DNA of 64,000 bases from Streptomyces sp. NRRL F-5123 (GCF_000721495.1 NZ_JOHY01000008.1:1-64000), one strand, 5' to 3'; shown: positions 37,787 through 46,640, numbered from the stretch's first letter. Program-made: numbers and translations. Notes: a model not told the origin generated them from the sequence alone.

Positions 37787-40093
37787 TCAGGTCGCCTGAC
37801 CGGCTCGCGTCATGGCGCTGGGGGCCGCCGTCGCGGCGAGGTTGAAGTTGCGGTTGAACACCCCGTCCGGGTCCCAGGCGGCCTTCAGAGCGCGCAGGCG
37901 GGTCAGGGTCGGCTCCGGGAAGGCGTCGAGCAGCCGGGCGGGGTCGGTGCTCGACTCGAAGCTCAGGTAAATGCCGTCGAGGAATGGGCGCAGCCGTTCC
38001 CACTGGTCGTCCAGGCGGGAGGCGTACGCGGGGGCCGTGCTCGCGATGACGGAGAACTGCTGGGTGCGGTGCGACCAGGCCATGGCGTCCTTGGAGACGT
38101 CGTGCACAGCGCCGCCCATGGAACGGAACTGCATGATCAGGACGTCGCCGGACTTGATCATCTCTTCGATGGCCGCCGCGACCTGCGGAGTGAGGTGTTC
38201 GAGCAGTCCGCTGTGCGTGTCCTCCAGGCCCTGGCCCTGATGCCGGTTCCGGGGCGGAACGATGAGCGCGTGATACGGGGCGAGCTGAGCCTGCTGGTCG
38301 AGCACGGGGGCCGCGATCAGGAACGGGGTCAGGGCGTCCTGGGCGCCCTGGACGTCATCACTCGCGTACACCACGGTGATCTGCCCGGTCACCTGGCGGC
38401 CTCGCCGCGCCGGGAACAGTGAGAGGAAGCTGGTGAGCTCCCGGGGGGCGTCCTCGACGAGCCGGCCCCAGCGGGTGAGGAAGACCGCCGTGTCGGTCGC
38501 GTCCACGGTGATCGTGGCGGAGACGACCTCCCCGACCTGCTCTGCCTGCAGTTCGAACGCCGTGACGATGCCGAAGTTGCCTCCCGCACCGCGGATCGCC
38601 CAGAACAGATCGGCATGGTGATCGGCGTCGACACGGAGCCTGCGGCCGTCGGCGACGACGATCTCGGCGGCGGTGATGTGGTCGATGGTCAGGCCGTACC
38701 GGCGCGCTAGGAAGCCGAGTCCGCCGGCCGTCGCCAGCCCACCGACCCCGACGTCACCGTAGTCCCCCGAGCTGACGGCCAGACCGTGCGGGGCGAGCGC
38801 GGCGGCGACGTCCCCCCAGCGTGCACCCGGCTCGATACGGACCCGCCGGGTGGCGGGGTCGATCACCTCGACGGAGTTCATCTTCGACAGGTCGATGACG
38901 ATGCCGCCGTCGTTGGTCGACCGGCCGCTGATGCCGTGACCGCCGCTGCGCACTGATACCTCGACGCCCTGGCCGCGCGCGTAGGCCAGGGCGTCCACCA
39001 CGTCGTCGGCGTTCGCGGCCTGGATGACCAGCGCCGGCGAACCGGTGCGGATGTAGGTGTGCCGTACTTCCTCATAGGCGGCGTCGCCCGGCTCCACGAC
39101 CTTCGCGGCGAGTGACGGCGGGACGCTGTCGTAGTCGAGGGACGCGTGCCGTTTGGCCAGCACGACCGCCGCGCGTCGCGCCTCGGCGGGTGCGTCGGTC
39201 GCCGCGCGCTCCCGCGCCACGGCCTCACGCAGCGCGGGGCCCACCTCCTCGCCGAAGGTACGGATCAGCCTGGGGTTGTCACCACCGATGAGGAACGCCG
39301 AGAACCCGTGGTCGAGGACCAGGGGGAGCAACTCCTCGACCCACTGCTCCGGCGGCCCGTGGAGATGACCGCGGCTGGTGGCGGAGAAGTCCACGTCCAG
39401 AAGGTTCAGCAGGCGGCGGATGTCCGCGGGCTTGCGTCCCGCTTCGAGGGCCGCCTCGTCAATGATCTTGATTGCCTCGGCCATGCCGGGGCTCTGGAGG
39501 TATTCGAGCGTGGGCAGCCAGCCGTCGCCCTTGCGCCCCGTCAGCCGCAGCATCCGCGGCTTGTAGGACCCCACCCAGATACTGATGTCGTGGGCCGGGC
39601 GCGGACCGCGCTTCATCGAGGGCACCGAGTAGTGCTCGCCCGCGAAGCGCAGGGACCCGGGTTCGTCGGTCTCCCAGACGCCGCGGATGATGTCGATCGC
39701 CTCGTCGAGGGCGCCCAGTGCCTCGCCCGGCGTCAGACGCGGGCCGCCCATGCCGTGTACGGCGTGGGGGAAGGCGCCCGCGCCCAGCCCGAGTTCGAAG
39801 CGGCCCTGGGAGAGGACGTCGAGGCTCGCCGCGGCCCGGCCGAGCATGGGCGGGGGACGCAGGGGGAGGTTGGTGACGTTCGCCGAGACACGGATGCGCT
39901 TGGTCCTGGCCGCGACCCAGGTCAGCAGTGTGTGGGTGTCGAGGAGGTCGGGGTTGTACGGGTGGTCCTGGAAGGAGGCGATGTCCAGGTGGGCCGCCTC
40001 CGTCAGTTCCGCCAGCGCCACGGCTCGTGCCGGGTCGTGCGCGCTCGGGGTGATGAACGAGCCGAACGACAGCTCGTGACCGTAGTCAGACAT
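37787..40093 (-). CDS. Fusion of luciferase-like flavin monooxygenase and BBE-type FAD oxidoreductase
   Basis: A 768-residue protein from ATG 40093 (AAGGAACGCG upstream). Residues 1 to about 295 are a luciferase-like (LLM) TIM barrel: FGSFITPSAHDPARAVALAE, IASFQDHPYNPDLLDTHTLL, GRFELGLGAGAFP, GRKGDGWLP. Residues about 335-768 are a PCMH/BBE FAD oxidase: SPALVIQAANADDVVDALAY, VRSGGHGISGRS (H386 is the expected covalent FAD-linking His), GVGGLATAGGLGFLARRYGL, FWAIRGAGGNFGIVTAFEL, and a C-terminal BBE tail, WDPDGVFNRNFNL. The second flavinylation Cys usual in bicovalent BBEs is absent (DYGDVGVGG). The two flavoenzymes are normally separate proteins. It probably oxidises a small hydrophobic or aromatic substrate. 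Confidence 0.88.
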   Translation of the reverse strand: MSDYGHELSFGSFITPSAHDPARAVALAELTEAAHLDIASFQDHPYNPDLLDTHTLLTWVAARTKRIRVSANVTNLPLRPPPMLGRAAASLDVLSQGRFELGLGAGAFPHAVHGMGGPRLTPGEALGALDEAIDIIRGVWETDEPGSLRFAGEHYSVPSMKRGPRPAHDISIWVGSYKPRMLRLTGRKGDGWLPTLEYLQSPGMAEAIKIIDEAALEAGRKPADIRRLLNLLDVDFSATSRGHLHGPPEQWVEELLPLVLDHGFSAFLIGGDNPRLIRTFGEEVGPALREAVARERAATDAPAEARRAAVVLAKRHASLDYDSVPPSLAAKVVEPGDAAYEEVRHTYIRTGSPALVIQAANADDVVDALAYARGQGVEVSVRSGGHGISGRSTNDGGIVIDLSKMNSVEVIDPATRRVRIEPGARWGDVAAALAPHGLAVSSGDYGDVGVGGLATAGGLGFLARRYGLTIDHITAAEIVVADGRRLRVDADHHADLFWAIRGAGGNFGIVTAFELQAEQVGEVVSATITVDATDTAVFLTRWGRLVEDAPRELTSFLSLFPARRGRQVTGQITVVYASDDVQGAQDALTPFLIAAPVLDQQAQLAPYHALIVPPRNRHQGQGLEDTHSGLLEHLTPQVAAAIEEMIKSGDVLIMQFRSMGGAVHDVSKDAMAWSHRTQQFSVIASTAPAYASRLDDQWERLRPFLDGIYLSFESSTDPARLLDAFPEPTLTRLRALKAAWDPDGVFNRNFNLAATAAPSAMTRAGQAT

Positions 40094-40350
40094 CGCGTTC
40101 CGTTCCTTAGGTCGATTCTCAGCCGAGGGGATCGTCCATGCCCTGCGGGCATGGACGGGGTTGAGCGGGCTGTTGCGGGGGTGAGCGGGCGGGGGCGGGC
40201 GCTTCGGCGGCCGGTGGGCACAGCCTGATCCCGTGCCACGGCGGGCAGTTCGCGTCCGCTGCCCGCGTCCCACGCACTGACGCGACCGTGAGGCGGTGGC
40301 CGGCGCCGGCCCGGCGATCGGGCGGCCTTCGCCGCTGTGATCCGTGGCCC

Positions 40351-40384
40351 CACCGGATGCAGCCGGTGCCGGCTGCATCCGGTG
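40351..40384 (-). terminator. Perfect 14-bp-stem hairpin terminator after the flavodoxin gene
   Basis: CACCGGATGCAGCC (40351-40364) and GGCTGCATCCGGTG (40371-40384) pair perfectly around GGTGCC. It lies 29 bases beyond the flavodoxin stop and before the next minus-strand gene. Part of the sequence (GCCGGCTGCATCCGG) recurs near 42048. Confidence 0.75.
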
Positions 40385-40413
40385 TCGGGGCCGACCACCC
40401 CCAGGATGGCGCC

Positions 40414-41031
40414 TCAGTCAGCCAGGCCTCGCTTCAGCCCCGCCGCGATCCGGACCACGCGCTCCGCCTGGTGGCGCGCGGCGTTGCGGGTCTGGTCGCC
40501 TATCGGGTTGCTGCCCTGGGCGTCGACGTGGGAGGTGCCGTACGGGTTGCCGTCGACGAACTTCACCGGGTCGGTGTAGCCGGGGGACACGATGAGGCCG
40601 CCGAAGTGGTGGATCGAGTTGTACAGGGCGAGCAGGGTGGACTCCTGGCCGCCGTGGGCGGTGGCGGTGGTCACGAAGCCGCTGTAGACCTTGTCCGAGA
40701 GCTTGCCCTGCATCCACAGGCCGCCGAGGGTGTCGACGAACTGCTTGAGCTGGGAAGAGATGTTGCCGAACCGCGTGGGCGTACCAAAGATGATCGCGTC
40801 GGCCCACTCGGCGTCGGCCGGCGTGGCCTCGGGGATGTCGGCGCTGGCGGCAGCGTGCGCGGCCCATGCCTCGTTGGAGGCGACGGCCGCTTCCGGAGCC
40901 AGCTCGGCGGCCTTGCGCAGACGCACTTCGGCGCCCGCCTTCTCCGCTGCTTCACCGATGAGCCTGGCGATCTCGGCGGAGAAGCCGGTCGAGGAGTAGT
41001 AGATGACGGCGAGGCGGACGGGGGTGGTCAT
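40414..41031 (-). CDS. WrbA-like NAD(P)H:quinone oxidoreductase (flavodoxin fold)
   Basis: A 205-residue FMN protein starting at ATG 41031 with AGGAG upstream; a frame extended to 41082 has no site. FMN phosphate loop: VIYYSSTGFSAEIARLIGEA. Isoalloxazine loops: IIFGTPTRFGNISSQLKQFV and FVTTATAHGGQESTLL, followed by HHFGGLIVSPGYTDP, all diagnostic of the WrbA group. It reduces quinones with two electrons and limits redox cycling. It lies between the SDR and the monooxygenase-oxidase fusion on the same strand, consistent with quinone products in this cluster. Confidence 0.9.
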   Translation of the reverse strand: MTTPVRLAVIYYSSTGFSAEIARLIGEAAEKAGAEVRLRKAAELAPEAAVASNEAWAAHAAASADIPEATPADAEWADAIIFGTPTRFGNISSQLKQFVDTLGGLWMQGKLSDKVYSGFVTTATAHGGQESTLLALYNSIHHFGGLIVSPGYTDPVKFVDGNPYGTSHVDAQGSNPIGDQTRNAARHQAERVVRIAAGLKRGLAD

Positions 41032-41252
41032 GATGGTGGTTCTCCTGGTTCTGGTGGTTCTCGTGTTCTCGCGGCGGGGCACGGGCTACTGAGGCCCGGT
41101 GCCGCGCCGGTTCGGGATGTGGACGTGCAAGAGGTGCGCCCGCGGGCTCGGGGGATGGCAAGGGGTCGCCCGAGGGCGCCGAGCCGGCACCGCCTGCTCA
41201 GATGGCAGGCTCGAGCAGACGGTGCGGCTGATCGGGGTGCCTGCGGGGCCTG

Positions 41253-42002
41253 TCAGTCCGGCAGGCCCTGGTAGTTGGCCGCGCCAGCGCTCTGACCGCC
41301 GTCGCCGGCCACTTCGGTCCCGGTGACGAACCGGGAGTCGTCGCCGGCGAAGAACAGGACGATGCCGGCGATGTCGTCCGGTTCACCGACCCGCCCGAGG
41401 GCGATGCTGTCGGTGTCGAACGGGATGCCCTGGGTCATGGGGGTGTGGATCTGGCCCGGGTGCACCGCGTTGACCCGGATGCCGTACGCGCCCAGTTCCA
41501 GGGCGGCCGCCTTGGTCAGTCCGCGCACGCCCCATTTGGAGACGACGTATCCGGACATCCCCGGCAGTCCCTGGAGGCCGCCGACGGAACCCATGTTGAC
41601 GATCGAGCCGCCGCCGGCGCGCTTCATCGCCGGGACGACGGCCTGGATGCCGTTGAAGACACCGATCAGGTTCACGTCCAGGACGCGCTGCACCCGCGCC
41701 GTGTCCCATTCCTCCAGCGGAGCCGTATCGGCTATGCCCGCGTTGTTGACGAGGATGTCCACGGACCCGAAGCGTTCCTCCGCGCGCCGGACGACGTCGG
41801 CCCACTGCTGCTCCGACCGTACGTCGAGTCGTTCGACGACGACGGACGGTCCGACCTCCTTCGCCAGGACCTGCGCGGCCTCCATGCTCACGTCGGCGAT
41901 GACCACGTTGGCGCCCTCGGCGGCGAGCCGACGGACCGTAGCGGCCCCCATCCCCATCGCACCGCCCGTGACCAGTGCTGTCTTGTTCTCCACTCGCCCC
42001 AT
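41253..42002 (-). CDS. SDR family NAD(P)-dependent oxidoreductase
   Basis: A 249-residue classical short-chain dehydrogenase starting at ATG 42002 (AAAGGAG seven bases upstream). Cofactor motif TGGAMGMG (TGxxxGxG), DVRSEQQW, NNAG (ILVNNAGIAD), catalytic Ser in IVNMGSVGG, and YxxxK in YVVSKWG. The C-terminus carries VHPGQIHTPMTQG and VTGTEVAGDGGQSAG. The Asp after beta-2 (VVIADVS) favours NAD over NADP. Substrate is a secondary alcohol or ketone of unknown kind. It lies downstream of the frameshifted SDR. Confidence 0.92.
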   Translation of the reverse strand: MGRVENKTALVTGGAMGMGAATVRRLAAEGANVVIADVSMEAAQVLAKEVGPSVVVERLDVRSEQQWADVVRRAEERFGSVDILVNNAGIADTAPLEEWDTARVQRVLDVNLIGVFNGIQAVVPAMKRAGGGSIVNMGSVGGLQGLPGMSGYVVSKWGVRGLTKAAALELGAYGIRVNAVHPGQIHTPMTQGIPFDTDSIALGRVGEPDDIAGIVLFFAGDDSRFVTGTEVAGDGGQSAGAANYQGLPD

Positions 42003-42079
42003 TGCGAGCTCCTTTCCATCCCGTCGTGCGGGGTGTCCGTCGGTACGCCGGCTGCATCCGGCCGGCAGGGTGATAGGGC

Positions 42080-42933
42080 TCAGGTCTCGAAATCGGTGCT
42101 GCGGCTGACGGATGTCCAGAGGGCGCGCTCCTTCTCCGTCTCCTCGGCCACGGCGGTGAGGCGGTCCAGCGCGTCGTTGCCGAGCGCCAGCCGCAGCGGG
42201 GTGTTGTCGGCGGCCAGAGCGGCCAGGAGGACGGAGGCGATCTTCGCCGGGTCGCCCTTCTGCTGACCCGTGACTTCCTCCACGTGGCACGCAGCTCGCC
42301 CACGGTGCCCTCGTAGTCGGCGATGTGCTCGGATTCGCTCATCGCGGCTCCGGCGCAGCAGGTGCGCATCGCACCCGGCTGGGCGATCAGCACCTTGATG
42401 CCCAGCGGAGCGACCTCCTGGGCCGGGGCGACCGAGAGACCTTCCAGACCGAACTTGCCGGCGGAGTAGGCCGACATGCCGGGGACGGAGGTCTGCCCGG
42501 CCAGGCTGCTGACCTGGATGATGGCGCCGCTGCGCCGCTGCGCCGCTGCGCCGCTGCGCCGCTTGCGCATGTGCGGCAGGACCGCCCGGGTCAGCGCGAC
42601 CGGGCCGAAGAGGTGCAGCTCCATCAGGGACCGCAGCTGCTCCTCGGTGGTCTCCTCAACCGCGCCGATGTGGCCCCGGCCCGCGGCGTTGACGAGAACG
42701 TCGATCCGCCCGTACCGGGCGATCACCTCGCCGACGACCTCATCGATCCGCGCCGAGTCGGTCACGTCCAGTTCCTGCGGCAGGGTCCGGTCCGGGTAGG
42801 CCGCGACGAGTTCCTGCGCCCCCTGAGTGCGGCGGTCCGCCAGCACGACGGTGTCACCGTCGCCGAGTGCGGCCCTGGCAATCTCGCGGCCGAGCCCCGA
42901 GGCTGCGCCGGTAACAAGCCAGGTCCGTCCCAT
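42080..42933 (-). pseudogene. SDR oxidoreductase interrupted by a one-base frameshift
   Basis: From ATG 42933 (GGAG six bases upstream) the frame encodes a good SDR: MGRTWLVTGAASGLGREIAR, VLVNAAGRGHIGAVEETTEE, IIQVSSLAGQ, YSAGKFGLEGLS. After AYEGTVGELRAT-like DYEGTVGELRAT (about 42288) the frame breaks. The family continuation EEVTGQQKGDPAKIASVLLA and NTPLRLALGNDALDRL is in the next frame, to 42080. One missing base explains it. Upstream, an expanded 8-bp repeat adds about eight residues (GAAAQRRS) before the catalytic Ser strand. It is either a real mutation or a sequencing error. Divergent from the MarR gene, whose operator is in front of it. Confidence 0.75.
42524..42563. repeat. Five tandem copies of an 8-bp unit inside the SDR pseudogene
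   Basis: GCGCCGCT is repeated five times without interruption. It encodes an alternating RRSGAAAQRRSGA stretch that is absent from ordinary SDRs at this place. Because eight is not a multiple of three, gain or loss of one unit would shift the frame. Confidence 0.85.
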
Positions 42934-42959
42934 GACATGCTCCATTCCTCGTGCGTTGT

Positions 42960-43000
42960 GGGTGACACATCACCCCTCCGAGATGGATGATGCATCACCC
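42960..43000. promoter_or_regulatory. Paired palindromic operators, probably for the MarR regulator
   Basis: GGGTGACACATCACCC (42960-42975, a perfect 6-bp inverted repeat) and GGATGATGCATCACCC (42985-43000, its near copy) sit between the divergent SDR and MarR genes, with 25 bases between their centres. Two similar dyads in a divergent gap are the usual layout for an autoregulated MarR protein. Binding is inferred. Confidence 0.6.
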
Positions 43001-43095
43001 TTATTTGGAAAGCAAGCTCCACTTTTAGGAGTGTGGCGCACGCGACGCCGACGTCTCGAAGGGAGACGAGTCACCGAGGTTGGTAACCTGGCCGG

Positions 43096-43566
43096 GTGAG
43101 CGAGTTTCGGCAGTTGAACGAACGCGAGCGGCGCGCGTGGTGGGGGTTCCTCACCATGCAGGAGGACCTCCGCCGGCACATGAACCGGCAGTTGCTGCGC
43201 GACACCGGCCTGTCACTGACGGACTACGCCATCCTCAGCGGTCTGTCCCTGCAACCCGGCGGCTCCCTGCGCATGTTCGAGCTGCGGGAACTCCTGCGAT
43301 GGGAGAAGACCCGCGTTACCCACCAGGTCTCACGGATGATCTCGCGCGGGCTCGTCGAGCGCCGTGCCTGCGCCGAGGACATCCGCGGCAGTCACGTAGC
43401 ACTCACCGAGGACGGGCGCGAGGTCATCGCCAAGGCCATCCCCCTGCACATCGACTACGTGCGCCGCGTCTTCCTCGACTTCGCCAGCCCCCGGCAGCTC
43501 GACGCCCTGGCGGACCTGTCGGAAGCCGTGCTCGGCAACCTGGAGGAGGAAGCCTCCGCCGACTGA
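43096..43566 (+). CDS. MarR family transcriptional regulator
   Basis: A 156-residue winged-helix regulator from GTG 43096. Its N-terminal dimerisation helix, ERERRAWWGFLTMQEDLRRH, is the actinobacterial type. The DNA-binding part follows: LSLTDYAILSGLSLQPGGSL, RMFELRELLRWEKTRVTHQV, SRMISRGLVERRACAEDIRG, SHVALTEDGREVI. It is divergent from the SDR/flavodoxin/monooxygenase genes and preceded by two palindromes, so it likely represses that cluster and itself until a phenolic or oxidised ligand appears. Confidence 0.9.
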   Translation: MSEFRQLNERERRAWWGFLTMQEDLRRHMNRQLLRDTGLSLTDYAILSGLSLQPGGSLRMFELRELLRWEKTRVTHQVSRMISRGLVERRACAEDIRGSHVALTEDGREVIAKAIPLHIDYVRRVFLDFASPRQLDALADLSEAVLGNLEEEASAD

Positions 43567-44148
43567 CACGCGACCACGCATCAGCCAGCGTGACCGCCCC
43601 GCGATCAGTCGGATCGTCAGCGAGCTCTCCACCCGGCGCCCAGGGAGGACCGGCGTCCTGAACTGGTCGCGGCGATGGCGGTACGCCATGATGCGGTCCT
43701 ACTCGGTCGGCATGATCACCGGCGGGTCCGCCAGCACGTGCTGAAGGCCCCGGCAGCGCATGGACCGAAACGCGCCCCCCTGCTCTGCGAAGCGGAGCCG
43801 CCCGGCCACGCGGAGTCGAAGCACCGCAGCCCGTACCTGCTCGGCCGCTACAGCTTCCGCGCCTCCACCGGCCGACGGCACGCTGCGGTCCTTGGGATCC
43901 GGACGCTCCAGACCTGGACGAGGACGACGACGGAGGCGAGGAGTGAGCAGTCTGCGGACGTCGGTCTCATCGCTCCGATCGTGGATGACCCGCTCAGCCA
44001 TGTACCGCCCCTGACAGCCGGTCACCTCGTCGAGGACGACGGATCCGCGTAGCAGCGGACAGGACGGCGTTCCCGGTCCGATTCGGGCAGGCCGCGGGTC
44101 TGCGGGTCCTGCCCCCTGATGGACGCGGGGACTATCCAGACGCGGAGA
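43567..44148. other. No gene seen
   Basis: About 580 bases between the MarR gene and the AlkD-like gene. Frames on both strands are arginine/proline-rich and unsupported. Nothing recognisable was found. Confidence 0.45.
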
Positions 44149-45261
44149 CTATTCAGCAAAGACGAGATTGAAGGACACCTTGTCGTAGGGGTGTCCGTTG
44201 ACCTGGAGCTGGATGGCATGGGTGCCGGGGTAGTAGCGGCGTGTGCTGATGGTGCGGAAGGCGTGGCTGCGCCCCAGTTCGGTCGTCTCGCCGGGGGACA
44301 GGGCGCGCTTGGCGAGTTTGAAGACCTTGGGGGTCTGTTTGCCGTTGGCCTTCAGATGGTGGACGACGTAGTCGATGGCCAGGGTGACCGGCTTGTCCGA
44401 GATGTTGGTGATGCGGGCGGTGAAGTCGACTGTGCCGCCCAGGGGGATGCCGGTTCGCTCCAAGAGGGGGCCTTCCACCGTGAGATCGGTGCGGTCGCCA
44501 TGGAAGCCGACCAGTTCCAGCGCGGTGGGGTTGCCCTGTTTCACGAGGGTGCGCATGGCGTGGCGGATCAGCGCGGGGCTGGTCGGTGCGGCGCCGCTCG
44601 CCCAGCGGGCAGCCTGGGCGGTGGCGAGATCGGGGTCGAGGCGGGAGATGTCGTTGAGGTGGTTGGCGACCGAGCGGCGCACGGTGTCGGAGGTGTCGGT
44701 GTGCAGCCGGTCCAGCAGAGAGAGGGTGGCGGCGGGGTTGCGGGTCAGCTCGGGGACCTGGCGGGCCCAGGGCAGTTTGGGGCGGGTGCCTTCGCTGGCC
44801 AGCCGGCGCACCGCGGCGTCGGGGGAGGCGGTCCAGGCTGCTGCGGCGGCCAGCGTTCTGGACAGGTCGGCGTTGAGGAAGGTTCGCAGCGCGAATTCTG
44901 CGGTGAGACGGGGGGTGAGCTGGGCGAGGAGGTCGAGTCCGTCGTCGAAGTCCGCGTCGGAGGAGGATGCGGTGGCAGCGGAGGCGACGGCCTCGGTGAG
45001 CGGCCAGACCATCCAGCCGGTGAGGTCGTCGCTGGTGAGGGTCGCGCGCGTCGCGTGGGCGAGGTGGGTGTAGTTGTGGCCGGTGTCGGCCAGGAGGGCC
45101 TCGCCGACCGCACGGGCCCGCTGGCTGAGGGAGAGCGGGCCGAGGGTGGCCGCGCTGCCGGCCACGGTGCGCCAGCGGGAGGCGGTGGGGGACGTGCTGC
45201 GCAGGACGGCCGTCAGACCGCGGATGGTGTCGGGGCTGATCAGTTCGTCGGCGGTGGGCAC
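44149..45261 (-). CDS. AlkD-like DNA alkylation repair / HEAT-repeat protein
   Basis: A 370-residue helical-repeat protein. The diagnostic block is SPDAAVRRLASEGTRPKLPW (about 169-188), then DTVRRSVANHLNDISRLDPD (HEAT pair) and PALIRHAMRTLVKQGNPTAL, characteristic of the AlkD-related actinobacterial family. The C-terminal about 100 residues form an Ig-like beta domain (GGTVDFTARITNISDKPVTL). AlkD enzymes excise cationic alkylpurines without base flipping; the variant with a beta domain has unproven activity. It lies just downstream of the HxlR gene on the same strand. Confidence 0.8.
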   Translation of the reverse strand: MPTADELISPDTIRGLTAVLRSTSPTASRWRTVAGSAATLGPLSLSQRARAVGEALLADTGHNYTHLAHATRATLTSDDLTGWMVWPLTEAVASAATASSSDADFDDGLDLLAQLTPRLTAEFALRTFLNADLSRTLAAAAAWTASPDAAVRRLASEGTRPKLPWARQVPELTRNPAATLSLLDRLHTDTSDTVRRSVANHLNDISRLDPDLATAQAARWASGAAPTSPALIRHAMRTLVKQGNPTALELVGFHGDRTDLTVEGPLLERTGIPLGGTVDFTARITNISDKPVTLAIDYVVHHLKANGKQTPKVFKLAKRALSPGETTELGRSHAFRTISTRRYYPGTHAIQLQVNGHPYDKVSFNLVFAE

Positions 45262-45321
45262 GGATCCTCCGGGGAAGGGCGGGTCGAGCGGGTGCGGCTC
45301 GCCGGCGGGGTGGCGTGTGCG

Positions 45322-45852
45322 TCAGCTGGTGCGGGCGGGTTCGTCAGCGGTGGTCTCGCCGCTGCGGGGGTAGCGGGCCCGCATGGCGGGGCCGGCGGCG
45401 GGGCCGGCGGCGAACACGTAGGCATGGCTGTCGTCGAGGCGGCGGCCCGTTGTGGCATCGACGACCACGGGTTCGACCTCTTCGCCGCTTGTGGTGTCGA
45501 TCAGGATCATGCTGCGCTGCTCGGGGGTGAGGCGGGAGTTGCCCCACGCCGCCAACGTGATGATCACGGGGCGCAGGGAGCGTCCCAGGTCGGTCAGGAC
45601 GTACTCGTTGCGGACGGGATTGGTCTGGTAGGGACGGCGCTCCAGCAGGCCGTCCGCGACCAGCGTCTTGAGGCGCGCGGTGAGCATGCTGGTGGAGATG
45701 CCGAGGTTCTCCTGGAACTGATCGAAGCGCGTGTACCCGTCGAAGGCGTCATGGAGGAGCAGCAGCGTCCACCATTCGCCGACGTGCTGCACGGTCGTGG
45801 ACAGCGGGCATTCGAAGTCTTCCGCCCTGATCCGGCTTGCCAAGTTGACCAC
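45322..45852 (-). CDS. HxlR family winged-helix regulator
   Basis: A 176-residue regulator. The HxlR domain spans about residues 12-105: CPLSTTVQHVGEWWTLLLLH, DAFDGYTRFDQFQENLGIST, SMLTARLKTLVADGLLERRP, NEYVLTDLGRSLRPVI. The first Cys (C15), often redox-sensing in this family, is present. A charged C-terminal extension of about 70 residues follows. Divergent from the broken SDR at 45954; a nested palindrome lies between them. The GTG 45852 start has GGAG almost touching, so the true start could differ by a few codons. Confidence 0.88.
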   Translation of the reverse strand: MVNLASRIRAEDFECPLSTTVQHVGEWWTLLLLHDAFDGYTRFDQFQENLGISTSMLTARLKTLVADGLLERRPYQTNPVRNEYVLTDLGRSLRPVIITLAAWGNSRLTPEQRSMILIDTTSGEEVEPVVVDATTGRRLDDSHAYVFAAGPAAGPAMRARYPRSGETTADEPARTS

Positions 45853-45861
45853 CTCCGCAGA

Positions 45862-45906
45862 GTTACTGCTAAAGTCGAAGCTACTGGCTTCTATTTTAGC
45901 AGTAAC
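45862..45906. promoter_or_regulatory. Nested inverted repeats between HxlR and SDR genes
   Basis: GTTACTGCTAAA (45862-45873) and TTTAGCAGTAAC (45895-45906) are a perfect 12-bp inverted repeat 21 bases apart. Between them GAAGC (45877-45881) and GCTTC (45887-45891) form a second dyad. This is the most AT-rich patch of the region and likely the HxlR operator overlapping both promoters. Confidence 0.7.
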
Positions 45907-45953
45907 GACGGGTGCGCCCCCTCCCGAGCCCGCACCCGGGAACGGAACACGTC

Positions 45954-46618
45954 ATGGCCACCCCCCTCGGCGAAACCGGCGACTCCCTTAAGGGCCGACG
46001 CGCCCTGGTCACCGGCGGCACGAAAGGCGCCGGTGCGGCCGTCACCCGGCACCTGTCACAGGCCGGCGCCACCGTGCTGGTCACCGCGCGCAGCCACCCG
46101 GACGGCATAGCCGCCTCGGACATCATCACCGCGGACCTGGCCGCTCCATCGAGCTCAAACTCAGCCTCCTCGCCGCCGTCCGCCTGGACCGCGGCCTGCT
46201 GCCCGCCATGACCGAAGCCGGACGTGGCGCCATCGTGCACGTCTCCTCGATCCAGCTCCGCATGCCGCTAAGGGACGGCACCCTCGCCTACGCCGCCGCC
46301 AAAGCCGCACTGACCACCTACAGCAAGGGCCTGGCCAACGAGGTCGCCCCGCTCGGCATCCGCGTCAACTCCGTCAGCCCCGGTCTCGTCCAGACCACCG
46401 CCGCCGACCAGTTCGTCGCCCGCATCGCGCAGAACGCCGGCACCACTCACGAAGCGGCACTGAAGCAGCTCATGGACTCCCTCGGCGGAATCCCGCTGGG
46501 CCGTCCCGCCCGCCCCGAGGAAGTTGCCGAATTCGTCGCCTTCCTCGTCTCCAACCGCGCCTCCGGCATCGTCGGCGCCGAGCACGTCCTCGACGGCGGC
46601 ACCATCCCTACCCTCTAA
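45954..46618 (+). pseudogene. SDR oxidoreductase with internal deletion
   Basis: ATG 45954 opens a typical SDR ([20 protein letters not shown], then [10 protein letters not shown]). After [10 protein letters not shown] (about 46145) the frame changes, and the expected about 80 residues containing the NNAG strand are missing. The rest resumes in another frame: [66 protein letters not shown], to 46618. So about 200 bases appear deleted with a frame change. A separate start at 46208 could make a 136-residue C-terminal piece lacking the cofactor site. It was presumably the HxlR target. Confidence 0.75.
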
Positions 46619-46640
46619 TCCCCCATCCCTAGGAGCCCTC

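Noticed and set aside
43699..44025. A 108-residue minus-strand ORF
   Set aside because: No ribosome-binding site, basic low-complexity composition, and overlapping equally open frames on the other strand.
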